In this document: piece after piece, positions 53,536 through 62,737 of the stretch
Numbering within the stretch: position 1 is the first letter of the stretch
Layout: each line of letters starts with the position of its first letter
Source of the DNA: Candidatus Lachnocurva vaginae
Lineage (GTDB): Bacteria > Bacillota > Clostridia > Lachnospirales > Lachnospiraceae
Reading direction: 5' to 3'
NCBI GenBank assembly: GCA_011082265.1
Contig: CP049781.1
Location: forward strand, 806,001-870,000
Length of the DNA stretch: 64,000 nt
Translations under genes and position numbers: made by a program
The notes under the pieces: model-generated
Seen by the model: the letters and a program-made list of their open reading frames with translations, nothing else
Told to the model about the DNA's origin: nothing
Databases searched by the model: none

Positions 53536-54273
53536 CTATTCTTCTATATTTTCACAATTATGATAAACATTCTGAACATCATCATCTGCGTCTAAAAGAT
53601 CAAGGGTCCTTTGTAAATTTTTAATATCATCTTCACTTGATAAAGAAATATAGTTTTGCGGAATCATCTTAATATCTGCATCTTCCATCTTAATATTTTC
53701 TTTTTCAAGTGCTTCCCTTACTTTTGAAAAATCAGAAGGTGAAGTTAAAATTTCATATCCATCTTCATCTTCATTAAAATCTTCAGCTCCAGCATCTACT
53801 GCAAGCATCATAAGACTTTCAGAATCAGTATCACAGTCTTCTTTTGAAACTAAAATCTGCCCTTTTTCATCAAACATATATGATACACAACCTGTAGTCC
53901 CTACATTTCCTTTTCCTTTTGTAAAAGCAGAACGCACATTTGCTGCGGTCCTATTTCTATTATCAGTAAGAGTTTTTACTATTATTGCTATACCTGAAGG
54001 ACCATATCCTTCATAAGTAATATTTTCATAATTTACAGCATTTGCATCTCCTACAGCTTTCTTTATACCTCTGTCAATTGTATCGTTAGGCATATTATTA
54101 GTCTTAGCTTTTGCTATTACATCTCTAAGTTTACTATTATTTTCAGGGTCAGCTCCGCCTTCTTTAACGGCAACGGCTATTTCCCTACCGATAATAGTGA
54201 AAATTTTTCCCTTTGCTGCATCATTTTTCTCTTTTTTATGCTTTATATTTGAAAATTTTGAATGTCCTGACAT
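53536..54273 (-). CDS. yebC: YebC/PmpR family protein
   Basis: A 245-residue protein of the YebC family, long called a transcriptional regulator and recently tied to translation of difficult peptide stretches. The start MSGHSKFSNIKHKKEKNDA, then PNDTIDRGIKKA and YEGYGPSGIAIIVKTLTDN, are diagnostic. GAAAGGA precedes the ATG. It lies 13 bp before ftsK in the direction of transcription. Confidence 0.94.
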   Translation of the reverse strand: MSGHSKFSNIKHKKEKNDAAKGKIFTIIGREIAVAVKEGGADPENNSKLRDVIAKAKTNNMPNDTIDRGIKKAVGDANAVNYENITYEGYGPSGIAIIVKTLTDNRNRTAANVRSAFTKGKGNVGTTGCVSYMFDEKGQILVSKEDCDTDSESLMMLAVDAGAEDFNEDEDGYEILTSPSDFSKVREALEKENIKMEDADIKMIPQNYISLSSEDDIKNLQRTLDLLDADDDVQNVYHNCENIEE

Positions 54274-54330
54274 AATCTAATCCTTTCGTTAAACATATGC
54301 ATAAAAGTTTACCATTTTACGCACATATCT

Positions 54331-55167
54331 TCAATATTTATGCTTTTCTACTATTACATCTTTTATGACTCTTTTTTCTACGTCTTTAATATTAAAGTCA
54401 TAGCCATATTTTGTTATTGTAAAAGATGAATGTTCTTTAGGAATATAACCTATTAGATCAATAATATAACCATTTAATGTTTCTATATCATCCATATCCG
54501 TATCTACTATATTTAAAATGGAAAAAACATCTGAAAGAGGAGTTTTCCCATTCATTTTATAAATTCCCGGTTTTATTTTTACAATCATATCTTCTTCATT
54601 ATCATGTTCGTCCTGAATATTACCAACTATTTCTTCTAATATATCTTCCATAGTAACAATTCCGCTAGTTTGACCATACTCATCTACAACAATGGCCATA
54701 TGTCTTCTTTCCTGCTTCATTGTTGTAAATAATTTATAAAGTCCATGAGTTTCTGGAACCGTTTCTACAGGATGAATAAATTTGTTGATATCTCTAATTT
54801 TTTTATTAATATCACTTGATGAATCTATAAATTTTAAAACATCCTTGATATGAACTATTCCTATAATATTATCAATAGATTCAATAAAAACAGGATACCT
54901 TGAAAAGCTTCCGTCTATAAAAAATGGTAAAGCTAATTTAAGCGCAGTATTTCCGTCTATGGAAAGTATATCCGATCTGTGAATCATAACGTCTTTTACT
55001 GTTTTATTTTCAAGGTCGAATATATTTTTAATCATGAGAGCTTCGGGACTTTTAATTAAACGATTCTTTCTGCCCTCATCAATCATAGATAAAACAGCTT
55101 CTTTTAGTTCTTTTTCGCTATTTTCACTCTTTTTAAAGTGATTAAAAAAGTTTCGCGATGTATCCAA
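54331..55167 (-). CDS. CBS-pair and CorC/HlyC domain protein without DUF21
   Basis: A 278-residue cytoplasmic protein. Residues about 50-190 are a pair of CBS domains (VKDVMIHRSDILSID, GIVHIKDVL, then VVDEYGQTSGIVTMEDILEEIVG). Residues 195-278 are a CorC_HlyC domain (GKTPLSDV, TLNGYIIDLIGYIPK). The membrane DUF21 part of Mg/Co transport or hemolysin-C proteins is missing, as in E. coli CorC. CBS pairs bind adenosyl ligands, so ion-efflux control is plausible. The start is TTG 55167 with AAGGAG 8 nt upstream. Confidence 0.87.
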   Translation of the reverse strand: MDTSRNFFNHFKKSENSEKELKEAVLSMIDEGRKNRLIKSPEALMIKNIFDLENKTVKDVMIHRSDILSIDGNTALKLALPFFIDGSFSRYPVFIESIDNIIGIVHIKDVLKFIDSSSDINKKIRDINKFIHPVETVPETHGLYKLFTTMKQERRHMAIVVDEYGQTSGIVTMEDILEEIVGNIQDEHDNEEDMIVKIKPGIYKMNGKTPLSDVFSILNIVDTDMDDIETLNGYIIDLIGYIPKEHSSFTITKYGYDFNIKDVEKRVIKDVIVEKHKY

Positions 55168-55183
55168 TAAGTTTGCTCCTTCT

Positions 55184-56356
55184 TTAAAGACAAAATCTTT
55201 TAAAAATAACTTCGTTATTTTTTATATAAATATGTGCTACACGTCTACTGGATAAATTGCAAGATATTTCATAATTAAGTCTTCCTGATATATCTGAAAG
55301 ATCCTCCATAGTTATTGTTAAATCATGATCAGTTCCTATTAAAGTAACTTTGTCATTTAATTTAACATCAGAAATATCTGTAATATCGACCATCATCTGA
55401 TCCATGCAAATTCTGCCGAGAATTTTTGCTTTCTTTCCATGGATAAGCACATATCCTTTGTTTGATACGGATCTTGGAACTCCGTCTGCATATCCTGCAG
55501 AAATGGTTGCTACTGTCACAGGACCTGTAGATTCAAAAACACCTCCGTATCCTACTAAACTTCCTTTCTCAATTTTATGAATATTTATCACGCTTGAATA
55601 AAGTGATAAAACAGGTCTTAATGGCACATCATCTTTTCTTGTATCGGATGATGGCCACATTCCGTACATTGTAATACCAAGTCTTACAAGATGAGTATAA
55701 GCTTCAGGAAAATCTAAGATAGCAGCGGAATTTGCACTGTGAGCATAAGAATATTTAACATTTTCATTTTTTAGCATTTCCTTCATTTTGTTAAATAAAT
55801 CTTGTTGCTTTTTAGTATAAGCTTTATCTTTTTCATCTGCTTTTGAAAAATGTGTAAAAACTCCTTCAATTTCAATGTTCGAAAGCTTACTTATCTTCTT
55901 TATTTCCAAAACAGATTTCTCATTAACATTATATCCTATACGATTCATTCCTGTGTCGATTGCAATATGAATTTTAGCAATTTTATTTAATTTTTTTGCA
56001 ATTTCCGATATAGATTTTGCAATATCAAAATTATATACAGTCATACTTATATCATTTTTTACGGATGATTCTATCATATCTGGAAATGTGTATCCTAAAA
56101 CCAGCATAGGCTTTTTTATTCCAGCTTTTCTAAGCTCAATTGCTTCGTCTGAAGTTGCAATGCAATATCCGAAAACATATGAAACTTTTTCAAGCTCTTT
56201 TGCTATATAAATTGCACCATTTCCATAAGCATCTGCTTTTAAAACAGCATATATTAAAGTATATTTCGGTAACCTTTTTTTCATCAAAGATAAATTCCAT
56301 AAAAGATTATCAATACTTATTTGTGCATAGATTCTCGTAATATTCAAAGAAATCAC
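55184..56356 (-). CDS. alr: Alanine racemase
   Basis: PLP enzyme making D-alanine for peptidoglycan. The 390 residues have the PLP lysine in VLKADAYGNGA (about 43), the cofactor barrel, and the catalytic tyrosine in VGYGGVFES, plus RICMDQMMVDIT. The start is GTG 56356 or a TTG three codons later, with weak binding sites for both. It follows nnr, and alr-nnr pairing is common in Firmicutes. Confidence 0.95.
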   Translation of the reverse strand: MISLNITRIYAQISIDNLLWNLSLMKKRLPKYTLIYAVLKADAYGNGAIYIAKELEKVSYVFGYCIATSDEAIELRKAGIKKPMLVLGYTFPDMIESSVKNDISMTVYNFDIAKSISEIAKKLNKIAKIHIAIDTGMNRIGYNVNEKSVLEIKKISKLSNIEIEGVFTHFSKADEKDKAYTKKQQDLFNKMKEMLKNENVKYSYAHSANSAAILDFPEAYTHLVRLGITMYGMWPSSDTRKDDVPLRPVLSLYSSVINIHKIEKGSLVGYGGVFESTGPVTVATISAGYADGVPRSVSNKGYVLIHGKKAKILGRICMDQMMVDITDISDVKLNDKVTLIGTDHDLTITMEDLSDISGRLNYEISCNLSSRRVAHIYIKNNEVIFKRFCL

Positions 56357-56398
56357 ACTTTCTCATATTTTTTTACTAAAAAAGCTTATCTTTCTATT

Positions 56399-56431
56399 AA
56401 AGCACTTATTTTGATATGATAAAAGTGCTTT
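56399..56431. terminator. Hairpin between nnr and alr, possible weak terminator
   Basis: AAAGCACTT (56399-56407) and AAGTGCTTT (56423-56431) form a 9-bp stem with a 15-nt loop that can pair further. The T-run lies on the + strand side (CTTTTTTTATT), opposite to the direction of the genes, so as a terminator for nnr it would be poor; RNA processing or attenuation of alr are alternatives. Confidence 0.45.
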
Positions 56432-56440
56432 CTTTTTTTA

Positions 56441-58249
56441 TTAAAATGCTTCTTTTAAAGAAGAAAGCACATCAGATGCCAGCATTTGATGCTTTCCAAA
56501 CTTTTCAGAAGCTATTTTTCCTGCAAGAGCATGAATTAAAACTCCCGAAGTTAAAACATTTTCAATATTTTTCTCATAAGGAATAAGGCCGCCTATAATG
56601 CCTGAAAGTATATCTCCCATTCCGCCTGTTGCCATTCCATTATTTCCCAAAGTCAAAAAATAACTGTTCTGAGAATTAGTAGTTACTATTGTTGTCGCAC
56701 TTTTTAACACTAAGTTTATATTATATTTCTTTGTAAATTCTTTAGAAATATTTATCAAATTTTTTTCAACATATTTTACATCTTTTTTTATAAGTCTTGC
56801 CATTTCTCCAAGGTGAGGAGTCATCACTATGTCTTCGGCATGATTTTTTAAAATTGATGCATTTTTAGAAATAATTGTTATAGCTCCGGCATCAATAATA
56901 AGCGGTACTTTTGTATTGCTTAAAACAAATTTACATATCATTTCGTTTGACTTATTATCATTCATTCCTGGCCCTAAAATTATAGCATTCGCCCAGTTCA
57001 TCTCCTTTAAGAGTTTTTCTTTCAATACTTTAGTGCAGTCTTTTAGTATTTTATCGTTATCTCTTGATATTTTGGAATTATCTTTAGACATTTCATCTTT
57101 TGATATTTTATCATAGATTGAATTATCATAAGAAACTACCATAGCTTCGGGAATTTTTGATTGAAGGATTTCTCTATTTTCTTCAACTGTAAAAATCTTA
57201 ACCAGTCCCGCTCCCATAGTATATGCAGCTTTACTTGAAAAGTATGCTGCTCCTGCCATTCCCTTGTCTCCACCTATGAAAAGAACATTTCCATACGTGC
57301 CTTTAAAGGAGTTACTTACTCTTTCTTTTAATTTTATGTCACTAAATTCTAAATTATATGAAAATGAATCATTTGAATAGAAAGGATTGCCTGAATTAAT
57401 AGGTTTATTTGAATTATCAATCATTTTTCCGTTACAAATAATTCCTCTATTAGCCAATATTCCACCATCAATCACTTCTATTTTACCTGCATATTCTCTT
57501 CCCGGATATAATAAGATTCCTGGATTTATATAAGAAAGTACAATAGTATAATCAGCTTTTATCGCCATATCTTTTTTTACTTCTCCAGAGTCAAGGCAAA
57601 CTCCTGTCGGAATATCAATTGATATTTTCGTAGCAGATGAATTATTGATATATGAAATATAATTTAAAATACATTTTTCTTTATTACGCTCTTCAATTGA
57701 TTCCATAAAAAAAGATTCTTTTTCCAGAGATTCATTTTCAAAAAATCTGTCAGGTAGTTCTTCTCCTATCGCATCAATTAAAATATCATATGAAATGCCG
57801 AATTTATTTTCACTAAACAAATTTTTATCGGATTCATTAAGTTTAAAGCAATGGTTTTTTAAAAATTTTTCATCATAAATAGCAATATTGTAACTTTTTA
57901 AAATATCTTCCTGATGTTTGATTTCATCAGAAATAAATCTATCATAACTTTTAAAAAATTCATTGGAAATAGAATTATCAAAGTTTGAATCATTTTTGAA
58001 TGGAATATTTACAATATCTACTTTAAATCCCTTTAAAATAAGCATTCTTGAAGTTGAAAGTCCTATCACCTTTTTTAATCCATTTCCAAGCACTGTTAAA
58101 ATTTTGTCGCTAGCTAAAAAATTATTTTCTATAAATGAACATGCCTGAAATGAGGCTCTTTCAACGAGAGCCTCAAATGATATTTTATGATTTTTTATTG
58201 TATCAATATAAATTTTTTTAATCTTACTTTGAGGTAGGACTTTTTTCAT
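56441..58249 (-). CDS. nnr: Bifunctional NAD(P)H-hydrate repair enzyme (epimerase and dehydratase)
   Basis: Repairs hydrated NAD(P)H. The 602 residues hold an N-terminal epimerase domain (about 1-230: VLGNGLKKVIGLS, LIDAIGEEL, SIDIPTGVCLDSGEV) and a C-terminal ADP-dependent dehydratase domain (GTYGNVLFIGGDKGMAGAA, ILGPGMND, VMTPHLGEMARL, NGMATGGMGDILSG). A Lys/Asp/Ser-rich insertion of about 35 residues (SKDEMSKDNSKISRDNDK) interrupts the second domain. The ATG at 58249, after AGGAGG 9 nt upstream, is chosen; the open frame extends further into the preceding gene with a basic, unconserved stretch. It overlaps that gene by 26 bp. Confidence 0.93.
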   Translation of the reverse strand: MKKVLPQSKIKKIYIDTIKNHKISFEALVERASFQACSFIENNFLASDKILTVLGNGLKKVIGLSTSRMLILKGFKVDIVNIPFKNDSNFDNSISNEFFKSYDRFISDEIKHQEDILKSYNIAIYDEKFLKNHCFKLNESDKNLFSENKFGISYDILIDAIGEELPDRFFENESLEKESFFMESIEERNKEKCILNYISYINNSSATKISIDIPTGVCLDSGEVKKDMAIKADYTIVLSYINPGILLYPGREYAGKIEVIDGGILANRGIICNGKMIDNSNKPINSGNPFYSNDSFSYNLEFSDIKLKERVSNSFKGTYGNVLFIGGDKGMAGAAYFSSKAAYTMGAGLVKIFTVEENREILQSKIPEAMVVSYDNSIYDKISKDEMSKDNSKISRDNDKILKDCTKVLKEKLLKEMNWANAIILGPGMNDNKSNEMICKFVLSNTKVPLIIDAGAITIISKNASILKNHAEDIVMTPHLGEMARLIKKDVKYVEKNLINISKEFTKKYNINLVLKSATTIVTTNSQNSYFLTLGNNGMATGGMGDILSGIIGGLIPYEKNIENVLTSGVLIHALAGKIASEKFGKHQMLASDVLSSLKEAF

Positions 58250-58919
58250 CCTTCTTTTCCTCCTGAAAAGATTCTTCTGATTCCTTATTATCCTTCTTTT
58301 TGTCTTTAGAGGATTCTTCTGTTTCTTCTTCAAAATCTTCGAATCTTACGTCAAAAAGGTCTATTACATCTTTTCCAAAAATATCATGCATATATGAATA
58401 CATCTCTTTATTATTAATTTTTCGATTCTGTTTTCGTATAATATTTTTCTTCAATTTTACACGAAACTCATTAATCCAATCATCAATTTCTTTCTCTTCC
58501 TGTTCATTGATTCTCATATAATTATAACAATGTATCATAGTAAGGATCATAAGTTCCTTATTCTTGGAAGAAATCGTTCTCGGTAAATCAATAAGCTCGT
58601 CTTCTATTGAAGAAATTTTTGCGTTAGTCTCTTCGATAAGCCTTTTATTTTCAGACATATTGACATCCGATTTTTTTTGCTGCTCATCACCCATATTATT
58701 TACAATTGTTTTCATGAGTTTTGACTTTATCTGCTTTAAAGATTTTAAATCTTCATTAAGCTCACCCTGATGTGCGATAAGACTTGTCAGTTCTTCTTCA
58801 ATAATCTTTACTTCTTTAGGTTTTCCATGTACTGCAAAAAGCCTGTGCCATTTATTATCAATTGTAAGGATAGGAATGTTTACCTTTAAAACTGCATTTT
58901 TATAAACTTCTTCATTCAT
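58224..58919 (-). CDS. Coiled-coil protein of unknown function before nnr
   Basis: A 231-residue soluble protein. The first 35 residues look structured (VNIPILTIDNKWHRLF, VHGKPKE). Residues 37-115 are predicted coiled coil (EEELTSLIAHQGELNEDLKS), residues 130-200 are helical, and the last 35 are a Lys/Glu/Asp/Ser tail. No signal or membrane segment. I recall similar proteins in Lachnospiraceae without known function. It lies 11 bp after rex and overlaps nnr by 26 bp, so it is co-transcribed with both. Confidence 0.75.
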   Translation of the reverse strand: MNEEVYKNAVLKVNIPILTIDNKWHRLFAVHGKPKEVKIIEEELTSLIAHQGELNEDLKSLKQIKSKLMKTIVNNMGDEQQKKSDVNMSENKRLIEETNAKISSIEDELIDLPRTISSKNKELMILTMIHCYNYMRINEQEEKEIDDWINEFRVKLKKNIIRKQNRKINNKEMYSYMHDIFGKDVIDLFDVRFEDFEEETEESSKDKKKDNKESEESFQEEKKDEKSPTSK

Positions 58920-58930
58920 AAATTTAAATA

Positions 58931-59557
58931 TTATCCTAACTTTGTAATCCTATAAGAAAGCCTAAGTAAACTTTCGGAAAGATGTACATTCTCCACAACT
59001 ACATCGCTTGGTACTTCCAAATCTACAAGAGCAAAATTCCAAATTGCCTTAACTCCGAGATTAAGTACTTTTTCCGCCATTACCTTTGCTTCACCTTTGG
59101 AAAGAGTAAGAGCTACAATATCGACTTTGTTTTGTTTTATAAAATCATCTAATTCTTTAATATCTCTTACTTTTATGTCTAAAAATTTCTTTCCTATAAT
59201 TTTTTTATCAATATCAAAGAAACCAATCATATTAAATCCCAACGCTTTAAAATTTTGATAATTTGCGATGGCCTGCCCAATACGACCTATTCCTATAATA
59301 ATAATATTATGTTTCTTATCAAGACCTAATATCTTTCCGATTTCATCATGAAGATATTTTACATTATAACCATATCCCTGCTGACCGAAACCTCCAAAAT
59401 TATTTAAATCCTGTCTTATTTGGGATGCTGTTAAATGCATCTTTTCAGACAGGCTTTTTGAAGAAATTCTTTCAACTCCAGTTTTCAACAGGTCTTCCAA
59501 ATATCTGTAATATCTGGGCATACGATTTATCACCGCAGGTGAAATTGAGTTACTCAT
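58931..59557 (-). CDS. rex: Redox-sensing transcriptional repressor Rex
   Basis: Binds NADH or NAD and represses fermentation and redox genes when NADH is low. The 208 residues hold an N-terminal winged helix (ISPAVINRMPRYYRYLEDL, MHLTASQIRQDLNNFGGFG) and a Rossmann domain with IIGIGRIGQAIANY. The C-terminal helix with NVHLSESLLRLSY completes the dimer swap. A strong promoter and an imperfect Rex-like operator lie upstream. Confidence 0.95.
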   Translation of the reverse strand: MSNSISPAVINRMPRYYRYLEDLLKTGVERISSKSLSEKMHLTASQIRQDLNNFGGFGQQGYGYNVKYLHDEIGKILGLDKKHNIIIIGIGRIGQAIANYQNFKALGFNMIGFFDIDKKIIGKKFLDIKVRDIKELDDFIKQNKVDIVALTLSKGEAKVMAEKVLNLGVKAIWNFALVDLEVPSDVVVENVHLSESLLRLSYRITKLG

Positions 59558-59661
59558 TAAATTGCCTTCCTTCTCCCTTAAGATAAAAACAATTACTATA
59601 TTAATGTCATTATTATGTTCTTATAAAAATATTAATTGTTTAAAAACCCCCTAACATGACA

Positions 59662-59709
59662 ATTTTAAATTTTTTTGGTATCAGTGTCAATCTGTTAAAA
59701 AAATATCAA
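59662..59709 (-). promoter_or_regulatory. Promoter of rex with candidate Rex operator upstream
   Basis: On the - strand TTGACA (59690-59685), a 17-nt spacer and TAAAAT (59667-59662) form a good promoter. Just upstream, 59692-59709 matches 11 of 14 fixed positions of the Clostridial Rex site TTGTTAA-N4-TTAACAA as recalled; it overlaps the stop codon of the ABC-F gene. Promoter support is good, operator support weak. Confidence 0.6.
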
Positions 59710-61643
59710 CTTGACATTTCACTTATCATTTTTTCGATTTTTTCCCATTCGGACATTTTATCTGAAATAACTTCATTAATTTTTTTTATTTCTTTTGAAA
59801 TGTCGTTAAGTTTTGCTGAGTTTACAGCATTTTCAGGAAGTGCCATACTATCTTCCAATTTAGTTAATTTATTTTCAAGTTCTGAAATTTTATCTTCAAG
59901 CTCACTTCCCTGTCTTATTAACTTTTGTTTTTTATTTTTTTCCTGCTTTTGTATTGCAAAGTCCATCTTCACACCACTTTTATCTTTTAATGTATTGTAA
60001 TTTTTTGATTTTGATGAAGAACTTTCTTTTGATTTTTCTTTTTCTCTCTCATGAATATAATCACTGTAATTTCCTATATATGTCTTAATAGTTTTATTCT
60101 CTAAAAGCATAATACGATTTGCAATCTTATCTATAAAAAATCTGTCATGTGAAACAAAAAGTATCGTACCTTCATAGTCTTTAAATGCTCCCTCAAGAAT
60201 TTCTTTAGAGCGTATGTCGAGATGATTGGTAGGCTCATCTAAAATAAGGAAATTTGCATCCTTAAGCATAAGCTTTGAAAAAGAAAGTCTCGCTCTTTCT
60301 CCTCCAGAAAGCTCACTAACATACTTATTTACTTCATCACCTTTGAAGTCAAAATAAGAAAGAGTATTTCTGATTTTTGTATTGTTAAATGTAGGATATG
60401 CGTTACTAAGCTCTGAAAATATCGTATTATCGTCATTTAAATTTTCCTGTGTCTGATCAAAATATCCTATATCAACATTTGCTCCAATTTTTACAATTCC
60501 TTTGTCAAATGGAATAAGATTATTGATTATTTTTAAAATTGTTGTCTTTCCTGTTCCATTATCTCCTATAATTGCCATTCTTTCTCCTCTTTGTAAGGAA
60601 AAAGAAATATCTTTAAATAAAAATCGACCATCAAATTCTTTAGAAAGTCCTTCGACTTTAAGTACATCATTTCCGCTTAAGTTTTTTGCCTTAAATGATA
60701 ATCTCATAGAATCGCTTTCTTCTTTTGGTGCTTCTATGATTTCAATTTTATTCAATGCTTTCTTTCGGCTTTCCGCTCTTTTTATTGATTTTTCACGATT
60801 AAAACGCTGAAGTGTTTCTATAACTTCAGTTTCGTGCTTTATTTTATCCTGCTGTTTTTTTGCAGCTTTAATTTCAGATTCAACAAGTATCTTCTTTTTA
60901 TCCAAGAATTCGCTATAATTTCCTTTGTAATATCTTCCTTTTTTATCAGACAAATCAAGGACTGAATTTATTACATTATCAAGAAAATATCTGTCGTGTG
61001 ATACTATTATAAGAGCTTCATCATATTTCAATAAAAATTTTTCAAGCCACTCAATAGCTTTAATATCAAGGTGGTTTGTAGGCTCATCCAAAATTAAAAG
61101 CTTAGGCTTTTTTAAAAGATTTCTTGCAAGAGAGATGCGTGTCATTTGACCTCCCGACAAAGTTGAAAAATCCTTGTTAAAATCTTCCTGAAAAAATCCA
61201 AGTCCCTTTAATATTCCTTCTGCTCTGCTTCTAAGTTCATATCCTCCTCTTTTTTCAAACTCATCCGAAAGATTATGATATTCTTCAAGATATTTTTTTA
61301 ATTCTTCACCTTTAAGTAAAGACATCGAATCTTCCATCTTTCGCATTTCTTTTTCCATATCAAGAAGTTCTTTTTGAGATGAGATCACAATATCAAAAAT
61401 ATTTCCTTTAAGTTCTTTATTTTGATACTGAGATAAATATGAAGGAACTACATTTTCCATATAAGAAATGTTTCCCGAGTCGGCTTCTATTTCTTTAACT
61501 AAAATCTTAAGTAATGTAGACTTCCCACAACCATTTTTTCCTACAATTCCTAATTTTTCCCCTTTTTCAATGGAAAATGAAAGGTCTTTAAATAAAATGT
61601 TATCACCGAATGATTTACTTATGTTTGATGCGGATAAAAGCAT
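59706..61643 (-). CDS. ABC-F family ATPase (Uup/YdiF-like)
   Basis: A soluble twin-ATPase of 645 residues acting on ribosomes. The first ATPase has GKNGCGKST, LSGGQMTR and LILDEPTNHLD; the second has GDNGTGKTT, LSGGERARLS and LILDEPTNHLD. The two are joined by an interdomain linker rich in charged residues (about 240-310), and the C-terminus is a coiled coil (about 565-645, SELEDKISELENKLTKLE) as in Uup and YdiF. No membrane partner is nearby. This branch usually has translation or housekeeping roles rather than drug resistance. GTGGGA precedes the ATG. Confidence 0.92.
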   Translation of the reverse strand: MLLSASNISKSFGDNILFKDLSFSIEKGEKLGIVGKNGCGKSTLLKILVKEIEADSGNISYMENVVPSYLSQYQNKELKGNIFDIVISSQKELLDMEKEMRKMEDSMSLLKGEELKKYLEEYHNLSDEFEKRGGYELRSRAEGILKGLGFFQEDFNKDFSTLSGGQMTRISLARNLLKKPKLLILDEPTNHLDIKAIEWLEKFLLKYDEALIIVSHDRYFLDNVINSVLDLSDKKGRYYKGNYSEFLDKKKILVESEIKAAKKQQDKIKHETEVIETLQRFNREKSIKRAESRKKALNKIEIIEAPKEESDSMRLSFKAKNLSGNDVLKVEGLSKEFDGRFLFKDISFSLQRGERMAIIGDNGTGKTTILKIINNLIPFDKGIVKIGANVDIGYFDQTQENLNDDNTIFSELSNAYPTFNNTKIRNTLSYFDFKGDEVNKYVSELSGGERARLSFSKLMLKDANFLILDEPTNHLDIRSKEILEGAFKDYEGTILFVSHDRFFIDKIANRIMLLENKTIKTYIGNYSDYIHEREKEKSKESSSSKSKNYNTLKDKSGVKMDFAIQKQEKNKKQKLIRQGSELEDKISELENKLTKLEDSMALPENAVNSAKLNDISKEIKKINEVISDKMSEWEKIEKMISEMSS

Positions 61644-61753
61644 CTCTATCCCACTTTCTTGCTTAAATTATTGCTATAAATATGTTACTCATCAATTTTT
61701 AAAGCTATAAGCCCTAATTTATTATTTTTCGCTTTAAAATTAATTTTTTAATT

Positions 61754-62737
61754 TTATCCATTAATCTTTATAAGTCCTGCACCAAATAATATGGATTTGT
61801 CACTTCCAATTGCATGTTCTTCACATAATTTACTTAAAAGATAATCTGTTTCTTTTTTAAGTAACTTTGCAATGCTCTCAATTACTTCTGCACTTTTAAC
61901 ACTGGATTTTATAACTACATAGCCATTTTCTTCTTTTATAGTCATATAAAGCTCATAAGCATTTGATGAATAATGTATGTAAGCACATAAAACTATAAGA
62001 GTAAGAATGAACTTATTTTTGTCAAAATTCTTATTTAAAACTTCTTTTTGAAATTTTATTTTTCCTTTTGAAAAAGTATCACTGTTAATCTTATGATTAA
62101 TATTAAATATAATATCAAAAAGTGTATTATCAACTCGTGTAGTATAGTAAATAAATGAACTATGTATGTCCTGAATGAACATATTTACAGTCATCATTTC
62201 TTCAGGAGCAAGAGTTTTAGTATCGAAAAATCTATTTTGAAAATAGATATCTTGATAGCATTTAAGATAATTTAAATCCATCATCTTATTATGTTTTTCC
62301 CAATAAGACACTTCTTTGGATTCTGAAATCATCTTTACAATAACATCGTCAGAAATAATTCCATATTTATGTCTGAATTCTACTGCCTCTTCAATGGCTT
62401 TTTTCATATCAATTATGTTTTGAAAAGGCTTAATTACCAATTTAAAAACTGAATATGAATTTAAACAGAATAACAAATTTTTCATATCCGTTGCATTTGA
62501 AGTTAATATGCAAAGCGGCTTTTTTTCAGCTAACGATGCTGTAAAAAGAATATCGAATGCATCGTAATCCTTCATGTCAAAAGGAAGCACGAATACTCCT
62601 ATGTTAAGTTCATCAATTTTATCTATAGCATCTCCTGGACTATCCGAAAAAATAAAATTGTAATTACAATATTTAGGAAGAGTTTTTAAAAATTTAAGGC
62701 TTTCAGCCTCTGTTTCCAAAACAAGAATATTATCCAT
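61754..62737 (-). CDS. Pseudo-receiver protein with possible degenerate ATPase domain
   Basis: A 327-residue protein I do not recognise by name. Residues 1-120 have the outline of a response-regulator receiver (ILVLETEAESLKFL, FVLPFDMKDYDAFDIL, LCILTSNAT, KLVIKPF), but the acidic pair at the start is missing and no clear phospho-Asp follows strand 3, so phosphorylation is doubtful. The C-terminal 130 residues (NKFILTLIVLCAYIHYSSNA, then TIKEENGYVVIKSS) recall the start of a histidine-kinase ATPase domain, without convincing G boxes. That suggests a degenerate signalling scaffold; this is inference. It stands alone between leuS and the ABC-F gene. Confidence 0.55.
   Translation of the reverse strand: MDNILVLETEAESLKFLKTLPKYCNYNFIFSDSPGDAIDKIDELNIGVFVLPFDMKDYDAFDILFTASLAEKKPLCILTSNATDMKNLLFCLNSYSVFKLVIKPFQNIIDMKKAIEEAVEFRHKYGIISDDVIVKMISESKEVSYWEKHNKMMDLNYLKCYQDIYFQNRFFDTKTLAPEEMMTVNMFIQDIHSSFIYYTTRVDNTLFDIIFNINHKINSDTFSKGKIKFQKEVLNKNFDKNKFILTLIVLCAYIHYSSNAYELYMTIKEENGYVVIKSSVKSAEVIESIAKLLKKETDYLLSKLCEEHAIGSDKSILFGAGLIKING

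Noticed and set aside
58250..58333. Upstream extension of nnr
   Set aside because: The added 28 residues are a basic stretch inside the acidic tail codons of the preceding gene; AGGAGG selects the ATG at 58249.
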